NCBI GenBank assembly: GCA_947561715.1
Contig: OX387197.1
Span: 501,001 to 565,000 of the forward strand
Source: Ascidia mentula
Lineage: Eukaryota > Chordata > Ascidiacea > Phlebobranchia > Ascidiidae
DNA length: 64,000 bases
Reading direction: 5' to 3'
Within the stretch, counting starts at the first letter, position 1; each line of letters begins with the position of its first letter. The notes beneath the pieces are model-generated. The model was not told where the DNA came from, did not search any database, and saw only the letters and a list, made by a program, of their open reading frames with translations. A program made the translations under genes and the position numbers. This document shows, in pieces, positions 1 to 11,000 of the stretch.

Positions 1-26
1 GGGGTGTTGGTCATTTTAACACTTAC

Positions 27-3000
27 TGAAAACATGAAGTCTTGTGCTACATGATCGAAATCCAAAATGATTGGAGATGACACAAGTATAATTTCCGTCA
101 TCCGATTTCACAACATTGGATATTTTTAAACGAGCATTGTCTATTGTGTATCTGAAGAAAGAAATGTGGTTAATGCATTATTTGTCAACAAAATAAAAAT
201 AACATGTCATTATATAGTTTTTAAAATAGCGAAATAATTTGTATTAGTATTTTAAAATGTCTGTCTTTATGTAGATGTCACCGATGTACATGAAATGAAT
301 TTATAATTGATAAAATACATTAATGCAGAAAAGTCAACTTACTTCTCAGTGTTATACAGTTGTTCAAGTCCTTTCAACCATTCAATTTCAGGTAAGGGAA
401 ATCCTGTTACATTACAAACCATTGTGACATCACTATTGGTGGAAGCTTCAGTAATTTTATCCATTAGTGTGAGAAAAGATGGAATTTCCTCTGCAAAAAC
501 ATAGTGAAAAAATGCAACCATATATCCATACAATCACACATTATTACAGGAGAATATTTTTCACATGCAAAAAAAGGCACTATTATGGAAAACATACTTT
601 TAATTGCGATATGTGCACTTGAGAAAAGGTACCCAACAGAATTGTAAGCAACACACTGATACATTCCTTCATCTGTAACATTTACTGATTGTAATGTTAG
701 TTCGCTTCCCCCATCTACATTACTGATAACAATGTGATCTGTGTTAAAAAGTTCTTCTCCATCTTTCAGCCATGTATAAGAAGCTTGTGGTTGAGCAGAT
801 GCTGAACATCTCATAGTGTGAGTTGATGATCGATCTGCTACCTCGGATGAAATCTCCTCATTCCATTCTGGTGTGACTTTAACAATAGAACAAAAAAATT
901 TTAAACTTAAACTGTATTGACAACATTAACTATTTTCATTCTAAAATCGACCTTTTCCAACGTCACTTGTGTCACAGGTGGAAACTTCACATAAACTGTG
1001 TTGAAACGAGGATATTTATATTGTAATTTTGTAAACTGTATTAATTCTTATTTGTGACTGCAGTACACAATTGCAACACAGAAAGGTTTAATGTTGAATA
1101 TACCAGGGAAAATTAAATCATGTATTTCATCAAAAAAAATCAATAAAAACAATAAACATACACAATACTTGAAGATAACCTCGGGCCACAATAGTGTCAT
1201 GTATGTTACTGGCCTGACATATAAAGGTTCCAGCCATGTCCACTGTTATATTTTGTAGCAGGAGTTGTCCTGATTCTGTGATTTCATGACCATCAGGTAA
1301 CCTGGGGTCATTTAATTTTTTCCAATGAATGCGTGGAGTTGGGCTGAAATGCGAAGGTAATACTTGGAAATTAATCATGCTTGTCATCACAGTATTATTT
1401 TTTAATTAATCCCTTTACTTGTTACATCAACTCATTTGTGGCTTACTTTCCTTTTGCCAAACATTGGATAAGTGCAGATCCTCCTTTTATTGCTCTTGTT
1501 ATTTCTGAAGGTTTTTTTAAAAATTTCGCTGGTGATGTTTGGCTGCTTATTGCTGAACGAAGATTACATATTAATTTCTATCAACTTTACTGTTGTCTTT
1601 ACAACCAATAAACATTTCTACTATAACTGTCAACTGATATTCCACACACATGTTTCTGAATGTTGCTACATTTATACAATCTGTGTTTTATTTGAATGTA
1701 ATAGAAGTACTAAGAAAACTTTAACATATAGTTTCAAAAAGTGTTTTAACAAATCAATTCTTACGAATATATGAAACTTTGAGTTGAATTGGACTTGACA
1801 TTTGTTGAAATTCCACCCCATCAACCATCCAACTCCCTCTCACAACACACTTGTATGACCCAGTATCTGCTAACGTTGGTTTAACAAAATACAAACTCCC
1901 ATCAAGTTGAGACACATAATGAGTTTTGTCATTTGCTACAACAGAGTTGAATCTATCGGTATTTACTTTTTCCCAGTAGAACTCAAATTGATTATCTGAA
2001 ATCCACACAGGAAAACTTAATGATGCAGACATTTAAATTCACACATTCATCACCCGACTTCAGTTTTGATTTGTAAATAAAACAACCTTTTCCCAAATAA
2101 ATTAACTTACCTGGTGCATAATCTGTTTTAGGACAAGAAACGAAATCTCCAACCCTGGTGGCCATAGATAACTGTCTTGTATTTTCTAGGGGAAAAGGAT
2201 CAATGTCTAAAAAGAAATAATTGTGTTTTATATTGAATGTTGCAAAAGTTACAAAGACTGAATCAAGAAAACTCACATGCGAATGTAAGGTTGCCATAGT
2301 TACTGACAACAATGCCGTCATCACTTGTGACAACACACTGGTACATTGCCTGATCACGTGGTTGTGGGTTCGAGATTGTTAACTTCCCGCCTAAATTATG
2401 AAATCGAGATTCACCTGCCAATCACAAATTGAGTCAACCAAAAACATTTCAACATTTAACATCAGTTTTTTTTTTAAATCAGAGTTGAGTTTTACTTGAG
2501 TATCTGAGAGAAAAAACAAGTATTTTGTTTTGCCGAAACATTGAAGTTATGCAATGTACATTGTTAAGTGATATGGTTAAAGCTCTCCTTACAGCTACCT
2601 AATTAGGTTGTGCTGTCTCTTTAATTTTAAACCTTGTTTGTCTTTAGGTCACGACTTTGTGCAGCATCTTTGGTAACTGCAGGTTGTTGCCTACACCCAA
2701 TGGCTTCAATCCCTTTCTTTACTTTTTTTTACCAGGAACGAAGTTATTGGCGTTTACATTTCGATAATTGATGGATTTGTTGTGAATTTGGATTCCCTGC
2801 TTATATATCGGGATCATCCGAATGTTAAACAAATGCACCAAGATGAAGTGCAAAAGTTTTAGTTCTTTAACATCTGTAGTTTCAAAACCAGTTCGCAAAC
2901 AGTGACGTAGTCCGACGTGGGTGTGCAGAACTTGCAATTGCGTCGATTATTCATCAACAAACTGCTCACGACCTAAGTTGGGGTCTAGTGTTTTACGTAA

Positions 3001-3591
3001 ATATGTTCCAGAAGTCAAGAACCCACAAATTACGTCATCAAAAAGGTAAGAATAAAATAAAAAATTGTCATTCTAACGTCACAGACCGAGGTTACATGAT
3101 TATCGACAGGCGTCACAGTGTGTTGTAAGTAAGGGTATTTACCGTTTCCCTGATATCTGGAACATTCACCCAAAAACTTCCTTCAGAATACAGATCGTCA
3201 TTTTTCACCGAACAACTTACATGATATGATGCAACTACAATGATTTCAACCACCTTACTTGTATCTAATGGTTTGTTGTCTTTCCTCCACGAATAGTTTG
3301 GATTATTGAGGTTAGTTTTACACTTGAACGTAATATCAGCTGTAGAATCAAGTGGAACAACTTGATCTTGGGGTTCAACGACGAAAACCTCCGCTGTCAC
3401 CAGAACATAAAAATTGTTTAATTTCTTAACTATCCTAAACTAAACTCAAAAATTAATTTCTGTAACACACCCTGGCATTGTGATGTCATAAGCAGAACAA
3501 AACCAATCCATGCAACACAGTGGTGGAAACTAAACATGTTCGGGTTCGGATTGCTTTTGGATGAGCCACAGGTGCAATTAAGCCCCACCAT
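27..3591 (-). CDS. Gene A: contactin-like Ig receptor, 5' half (signal peptide to Ig5)
   Basis: Partial gene that runs off the left edge. Exons in transcript order: signal 3591-3471; Ig1 3393-3259 and 2414-2277; Ig2 2206-2111 and 1995-1765; Ig3 1552-1447 and 1343-1162; Ig4 876-598; Ig5 490-343 and 151-27. Every junction has AG/GT and compatible phase, and exon lengths equal those of gene E. The signal exon has two in-frame Met codons (3591 and 3537 region); the second begins a classical signal peptide, MFSFHHCVAWIGFVLLMTSQ. Ig hallmarks are the Cys pairs, the WLKDGEEL strand and DEGMYQCVA in Ig4. An extra segment of about 35 bp sits just after the exon-2 donor, so the intron reads open for a while, but the normal donor remains. 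The product should be a secreted or membrane-anchored adhesion protein; the anchor is not visible. The homologous 5' flank with gene E includes the donor of an upstream untranslated exon near 3862. Confidence 0.85.
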
Positions 3592-3650
3592 GACGTCAAC
3601 GTGGCAGTCCGGTCGCTTGGGTTCAACACCTTCTGTTCTGTTACTTTAAA

Positions 3651-4091
3651 CTAAACTGTTTCTGTATTGTTAGCGGAAATTGTTGTCATTATTTAGAAGA
3701 TTTTATTGGAACACAAATTGTAATCGGACCCCGGTCTGATTCCAAATAATTTCTAAAGCGTTAACAAAGCTGTACAGGAAAATTTTGACGCAAATTTACC
3801 AGGGTGCGAAAAAACCGAAATATATAAATTTTACACTTACATACGTTATAGTTCCTACCTTCGTTATCTGTGTCGGCAGTTTTTCTTCGAATGTTGCTTA
3901 AAATTCTTTAGTTAACAAACTGTAAATACCACCGAACTCCAATTTAATAAAATTATCTTGTATTTTGAAGTTGCACTTATTACCCAGTTTATCTGTAGAC
4001 ATATAACCAATGTTTCCAGCGTCTTCGATAGGCGACAAAATGTTATTCACATACTCCTGGCAAGGAACATTTTTCACAAGGAAACGCTGTG
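3651..4091. other. 5' flank of gene A, shared with genes C and E
   Basis: About 200 bp directly upstream of the signal exon match the same positions of genes C (from 35224) and E (from 53338). A further block at 3862-3920 matches the 5' exon region of gene E, including the donor GTAGGAACTATAAC on the minus strand. Relative to E, the stretch that carries the TATA box is missing. No protein-coding gene seen. Confidence 0.5.
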
Positions 4092-4667
4092 ACCAGAGGG
4101 ATGTTAGTTGACAAAAAAAAAATCGCCAGTTAACAAAAGTTTGAACGCGCGTTACTCGGCCACCTTACGAGGTAGCGCCATGATTTTTTTACACGATACA
4201 GATCATAGGCTGATCTTTCCAACGATACCAAAATTATTAAAAGCTTAATTTTTGAGCTTTTGTATGGTTGTAAATTGAAACTTGGGCCATAACGATAAAA
4301 AAAGTTATTAAGGTAAAATCGATATTTTTTCATGTTTCAAAAATATAAATTCATTATTCTGTACAAGCCCCAGCGAATTTTTCAAAAGTTTTGATATCGT
4401 TTGAAAGGGTTTAGCGCGTAGAATGATATGCTTTAAAATTTAGCGAAGCGAATCTTGTTTTTGCGACTTATGTCATAATACGCATATGATATTAACAACC
4501 AAATATGAATATATTTTTTTTAATAATTTTGGTATCGTTGGAAAGATCAGCCTATGATCTGTATCGTGTAAAAAAAATCATGGCGCTACCGTGTGAGGTG
4601 GCCGAGTAACCCGTGCCCAAAGTTTTGTTAACTGGCGTTTTTTTTTGTCAACTAACATCCCTCTGGT
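4092..4667. mobile_element. MITE-like inverted-repeat element (576 bp)
   Basis: The ends are perfect inverted repeats beginning ACCAGAGGGATGTTAGTTGA. The arms stay complementary for well over 100 bp, including the block around the GATCATAGGCTGATC motif at both ends. The 7-bp sequence CGCTGTG flanks the left side (4085-4091) and recurs one base beyond the right end (4669-4675), as expected for a target-site duplication. There is no transposase ORF, so it is non-autonomous. It sits inside a spacer repeat that also occurs near 16.9 kb and 54.4 kb. Related arm sequence appears at 54.75-54.88 kb and the terminal motif at 55.70 kb. Confidence 0.8.
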
Positions 4668-5000
4668 CCGCTGTGCTTGCAAACAAAACAAGAAACTTTC
4701 TATCGAACAAATTTAAACAAACCCTAGAGGTTGAAAAGTTTAAGAATTTGACGCGAATCATTTATTGACAAACATTTCTAAACTTGCTGGAATGGTAAAA
4801 GTTGTATTACCAAATACCATCGTTAAAGTTGTTGTCAAGGCAACAAAATTATATCAAGAAAAGAAATTGTACTCGGTCTTACTCCGTAATATTCGGTAAT
4901 ATTATTACTTTCAGAGAATGACACAATGTTTTTAGTGATATTTATTGTAAAATGTTGCCCGAAGCCAGGCAACATAATGAATATGTTTTGAACAAGATAT

Positions 5001-5088
5001 CGAGCTAATGTCGCTAATGCCGCTAATGCCGCAAATGCCCGCTAATCGAGCTAATGTCGCTGATGCCAGCTTATGTAGCTAATGTCGC
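5001..5088. repeat. Short tandem repeat, unit about GCTAATGTC
   Basis: Roughly nine imperfect copies of a 9-10 bp unit (CGCTAATGC, GAGCTAATGT and variants) follow one another. It appears non-coding. Confidence 0.7.
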
Positions 5089-6701
5089 AAAACAAAGTTC
5101 CACCGAACTTTGTTTCTCTACCCCCACCTAACGGCAGAAACATACAAGTTTTCAAAAAACGCAAAGTTCTCCAATAACCGTTAACATTACACTTGTATAG
5201 ACACATGTTAAAACTACTGAGGATATTTAATCAGGAACCATTACGCACATTTCCTGACTCCAACCTTTGGTTTATCTCATTTGTTCACAATCCCTGGCAA
5301 CCAGACCAGATTTTCAACACATAAATTATTATAAAAATGCAGACATGCGATGACATAAATTACGCACTGTCATGTGTATAATTATTAGTATATCTGGTAT
5401 AGTATATCTGTATAAGGTGTGTTACACAATGTGATATTTAAAATCCCGAACGTTTGAGCGCTGTTTACTATTTTCTCTCACCTAAAATCTCGGATATATC
5501 AGGGGAATTCCCTACCACATATACCAACATTATCATAGGATCGCATTCACCCGCTCTTGAAGGTGATGGGTTGCCATCGGTCGCACCGAATAATAATCAG
5601 CAACCCAACCTCATTATAACCGTTCACAAACACAAACCTACATCAGGTTTAAACAATGACGGATAATAGTCAGCAACCAATCATGCATAAAAAACAAAAT
5701 TTAAATAAAGATAGAAATAATCTGAAGTCATGCCAGTTTGTTGCAAATACAAGATTTCAGTATTGGTCCAATGTTTGTGTAAGTGATGTCACCATCTTGC
5801 TATACAATAGTTTTTCACTTGTTAAAAAACCTGCTCTGCCACCTAGCGACAATGTCATTTGAAGTCAATTTAGAGAGGAATCAATTTTAATGCAACTTAC
5901 CGAGACATGTAATAAACACATAAATTTTAGGTAACTGCAGTGAATCGTGCAATATACAAAGCGATAAAGTCCTGTTTCGCATGAGTGATTATCGTGTGTC
6001 AATTCAACCATGGGCCATACTTGAAATTATTTCAATCCAAAATGTTTGAATCACTCGACAACTTGATATTTCGATTGTTCGGTCTGTATGACGGCATATG
6101 ACGCAACAAAGCTGAAACTAACTTGTGTTTTTATTTATCATGAAGTTAGGAATGACTCCACAAGCTAACACAATACCAGCACAAGAGAAACACCGCGAAA
6201 AAAGGCAATAAATCCGCATTAGTGCAAATATAGAAAATTAGGCTTCTTCTTTATACCTCAGCAACAACGCATGTGAAATAAGATGGGTATTCCCCGTAGA
6301 CGAAGCGTATTTAAATAAAAACACAATTATGCGGGTTAAAGGTTACCGATTGCTTGTATTGCGGGTTCAACAGAATAAAAGCAGCAAAAAAATAATGGTT
6401 GTCGAACAATTTACAACAAGAAATAAACACAGCCGAGTAATTACAGGCGATATTGTTTCAAGTTCTGGTCTCAGCTTAGCTGTTGACCTTGTTTTTGAAT
6501 CCGCGTAAAACACAAAGGCACGACATTATGACGTAATAAAGGACAGTTGCGTTGTAACCGGTGCAAAAAAAATCATAGACAGCATATACATAGACTTGAT
6601 AAAGCTAGAGAAACGTTGATACAAATGAAAATTCTGCAAGGTCGCACACTCTGCCATAACAACGTCCAAATTTCAATGTTTTGTTAAACGTGTTTTCTTG
6701 T

Positions 6702-6707
6702 TTTATT
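6702..6707 (-). promoter_or_regulatory. Poly(A) signal AATAAA of gene B
   Basis: AATAAA on the minus strand lies about 27 nt past the stop codon of gene B (6734-6736). A canonical hexamer at this distance is expected for a short 3' UTR. Confidence 0.5.
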
Positions 6708-6733
6708 TTCATACATTTTAACCTTCTTTTGAT

Positions 6734-8051
6734 TTACTTTGATTTTTTACTACAAAGCGTGGGGGAATAAAGATTTGGAAGTGACAATGAGTTTTCCTTC
6801 AATGAAGATGTAGTTAGGTCTTTAGTGGGATTTGTGAATGATCTCTTTCGTTGATATGTCATGTCAGACATGGTCAGTGGAGCAATCAAGTGATTTCCTG
6901 CCATGCCAAACGTTGCCTTTGCATCAGAAAGCGGACATACCACATTTAGACTTTGTATCAAAGGTTGATGTTCAGAATTAGGGTCAATGTCGGTTGAACC
7001 ACTTGTGCCATCAAGCTCTTGCATGACGTCATCGTTGCAGTCGGATATCCTGGATTTACAAACTCTATTAATTTAAACCACCACATAATAAGTTGTAATT
7101 ACTAAAACAACATAGCTCTATTCGCAAACATATGTGGTATAATTATAGATGTCAGGCGTACCCTGAAGACCGAATGTTTTGTTTTTCGGTGACCCAAGTT
7201 ACATGCTTGCAAAAATATTCGAAAATAAGAAAGCATGGTATCCTTTCATGTGGCGTCATTGTTCACCAATGTACCGACATCCCTAGCATTTTTATGGCAC
7301 GCTTTAAAAAAGACGAACGCTTTTATCCCAGGAAGACATTGCAAAAGAAGGACTTTTTTACGTTTCTTGTTAGAATATTGTCAACAAGTTTTCCCATATC
7401 CGTTGTAGTTGTCAAGAGAAATAAGTTGCCACTTCTGGTCAAGCATTCGGTGACATTCGGATACAAAGTTGCCTTTGATGTGTTAATGACACAGAACATG
7501 TACTTTCAGGAGTAAACAACAACAACTTGTTGGAAATGTTGCGCATCCAGAAGTGTGTTTATGCCCCAATCACGTGATATCACAACCAGTGTTGCGTGTC
7601 CTTTTTATTTATGTGCCACTAAATGTTTTTGTGTGGTTTACGTTCAAGTTGATGTTAAACCCTGATGAAGTCTTGCTGTATGGCAGACCAAACTTTGGAA
7701 GAATAAAAAACACGTAAATTCATAACAGCAGATCAATCCTGTTTCAATTGTGGAATGCCTGGCAGCAAAATCAGCACAATCTAAGTATAGACGAAACAAT
7801 GATACAGGCTGGCAAAAATTTCTAGAATTAATTTTGGAGCAGAATCTTTCAATCTTTAAAAATGTTTTATAATTTTATTGTAATTTGTTTTTACCTTTTG
7901 TCGCAATGTTGGTCTGCTTTTTGGAAGGGTACTTGTTGGAAGGTGACATTTAGTAGTTTTATTGTCCACCACAAGACCACAACTAATACAACAAACAGAA
8001 TACTGAACACCACAGTTATTGTAACCAAGGAAGTCGAAATTTCACTGCTTC
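6734..8051 (-). other. Gene B transmembrane exon and cytoplasmic-tail exon
   Basis: Exon 8051-7895 encodes a Ser-rich stalk, then a hydrophobic helix (VTITVVFSILFVVLVVVLWW) and a Lys-containing stop-transfer segment. Exon 7049-6734 (phase 2 join) adds about 105 residues of Ser/Thr- and Asn-rich tail ending SLPNLYSPTLCSKKSK and a stop. No FIGQY-like ankyrin site, ITAM/ITIM-type pair or SH3-type Pro cluster is obvious. The tail resembles none of the other tails in the window. Confidence 0.75.
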
Positions 8052-11000
8052 CTGTAAATACAGTGAGAGATGAAACATTGCTTAACTTGTGATTAAAATT
8101 AACAGTTGGTTATATTGAAAGGATAAACCTGCAGGTTACCTGCATTGCTTAAAAACCAACCGTTGAAATTAGCATAGTAATTACACAAAAACACTATGTA
8201 CCCTAATATAAATAAATCGTATATATATTCATACCTTGTATATGAATCATCATTGGTTTACTAAATGGTCCTTTACCAGCTGGGTTTGAAACTCTCATTT
8301 TCACCCAATAATATTTGTTGGTATTTGAATCAACAACCTTCAAGTTGAAGTAAAATTAAAATAATAAAATCATTTAAAATCAAGAATTATTATTGTCGTG
8401 CACCTTGACGACAGTTTGTGTTGCATGAAAATCAAGTTCAGTTTTTTTAATCCAAGAACGTCCACTAGGTGGTGTTGGAGTATCATTACCATTGTAAGAA
8501 TTCTCCTCGTGTAAAAATATTTCATAACTCACAGTTTTTGCTCCAAAATATTTATTTGGAAAAACCTGATCGTAAATAAAGGAAAGTCTTGTTATGTATT
8601 GAAAATAAGCAACAAACATAAACTTTGAGGCTCCCACAACATGAGATAAAGTATTGGATAGAAACGAAAAAATAAATATTTACCTCCCAAGTAACAATCA
8701 GATCACTAGAGATGTTGACATTAACTGATATCACTGTTGGTTCCAACACAGGGGCTAAAACATATAATTATTACTTCTCGCAGCAATTCGTTTGAGCATA
8801 AACATTCAAAATAACAATTACCCCCAGTAAGTGTCAAGCTTCTTTCACTTTGATCACTGGCCTCACTTTTTCCCATCTTGTTCCATGCATAAACACGATA
8901 TGAGTAATAATTATATGGAAGAAGGTTATCAACTGTGCATGATGTTGTGTTTGTAGAACAAGCTTGACTCCATTCTGTGTCATATTCTCCTTTCTTTTCA
9001 GATTCATAACTAGTTATGGAGGCTCCATTTGATTTAGGTTCGTTCCATGTAACAAGTTGAGAGTTGGACGATGAAGAAATTATCTTCACATTGTTTGGTG
9101 CATCAGGTGGAGCTGGAACAACAATATGACCACAGTTAACAAATTGTTTAGGCAACAAAGTAGGGAATTATTAGTAACGTTTTCACTGCAAACAATTTTA
9201 GACAATATTATATCAGTAGACACATGAGTTAATACTTGAGGTTGAAATACATGGTTTTATTAAACAAACAACATATTTGTATAAACTTTATGGTTGCCAG
9301 GCCATTATAATACCATTGTCACATTGATTTATTACCAATGTAAACATAAAATAATTAATTACCAAGGACATCCAAATATATTTGTTTACAATCAGTTGAA
9401 ACTTCTGTAGCTGCACAACATTCATATTCCCCAATTTGTTCACTTCCAACATCGCGTAACTGAAATAAAGTATGATATCTGAAACAGCAAAAGCGAAAAA
9501 ATTATTTTAAGTAAAACTTACTTCCAAAACTCCACCAGTAGCTTTGTAGTGAGAATCAATATTGCTGATTATTTTGTTATTTTGTTTCCAGCTCCATGAA
9601 ACTTCCAACTTTGTGTCATGTTTTTCAAAACATTCAAGTTCAACTGCATCCCCAGCCTCAACAGAATCTTCAACTGTGTGTTGTGTGACCTCTGTTTGGT
9701 CTAAAAGTGAAAACAATTTGGGCACTTTATTGGTGTAAAACTTGGACTAGGAGCAAAATAAGAAACAAAAATCTCGATTTTGCATCACCAGATGAAGCGT
9801 GATTAACCTCGCAAAAGCTAATGTCAATAGAGATATTTAACAGTCAGTCTATCAAAACATTGCACCAGAAACTACTAAAAGTTATGAACCTGAGACTGAC
9901 ACGGAATATTGAATAATTTTAATATGTTTATAGTCCTTTGAAATACAAGCAAAACTCTACTACTACACCAATAACTGCAACCCACATTTAATTTTTATCA
10001 TACTTTATGTTAAACTATTATGTGCAGGCGGTTTCACTCCCCATAAAGAAATAGAAGTGACACAAAGTCATGCACCACTGATTTTGTCTTCTTTCAGTGT
10101 ACTTGTCTTGGCCGAGTGCATTAACCTTGTAGTCAGTTGCTACTATTTGTGGTTCTGTGAGGGGCTGTGTTGTTTGATTGTTCTAATACATTTAGCTAAC
10201 TTAACAGTTTAAATACTTCATCATATAATTACTATCTTGTAAAATGTGTGATTTTAACGGCTGTTGGTCATTTTAACACTTACTGAAAACATGAAGTCTT
10301 GTGCTACATGATCGAAACCCAAGAGGATTGGAGATGACACAAGTATATTTTCCCTCATCTGATTTAATAACATTGGATATTTTTAAACAAGCGTTGTCTA
10401 TTGTGTATCTAAAGAAGCAAATGTGGTTAATGCATTATTTGTTAACAAAAAAAAATGCCATTATATAGTTTTTAAAATAGCACAATAATTTGTATAAGTA
10501 TTTTAAAATGTCTGTCTTTATGTAGATGTCACCGATGTACATGAAATGAATTTATAATTGATAAAATACATTAATGCAGAAAAGTCAACTTACTTCTCAG
10601 TGTTATAAAGTTGTTCAAGTCCTTTCAACCATTCAATTTTAGGTAAGGGAAATCCTGTTACATTACAAACCATTGTGACATCACTATTGGTGGAAGCTTC
10701 AGTAATTTTATCCATTAGTGTGAGAAAAGATGGAATTTCCCCTGCAAAAACATAGTATATGAATGCAACCATATATCTGTACAATCACACACTAATACAG
10801 AAGAATATTTTTCACATGCATAAAAAGACACTATTATGCAAAACATACTTTTAATTGCAAGATGTGCACTTGAGAAAAGGTACCCAATAGAATTGTAAGC
10901 AACACACTGATACATTCCTTCATCTGTAACATTTACTGATTGTAATGTTAGTTCACTTCCCCCATCTACATTACTGATAACAATGTGATCTGTGTTGAAA

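Larger units (their letters stand above)
4668..6733. other. Intergenic region between gene B 3' end and gene A 5' end
   Basis: The left part (to about 5000) is spacer repeat shared with 16.9-17.3 kb and 54.4-54.6 kb. A GCTAATG-rich tandem repeat follows at 5001-5088. The remainder shows no Ig/FN3 exon, no convincing coding region and no RNA gene on either strand; the short ORFs there lack any recognisable domain or splice context. Confidence 0.5.

Noticed and set aside
3113-3258. Extended Ig1 exon in gene A
   Set aside because: The open reading continues past the usual donor only because of a 35-bp insertion in the intron; the normal donor is intact and the added residues do not complete the Ig fold, which the next exon does.
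6734-7049. L1-CAM/neurofascin assignment of the transmembrane genes
   Set aside because: Six Ig plus FN3 plus TM resembles L1-CAM, but no FIGQY-type ankyrin motif is present in any tail, FN3 number is two, and the paralogue E is a full contactin with a GPI-type end.
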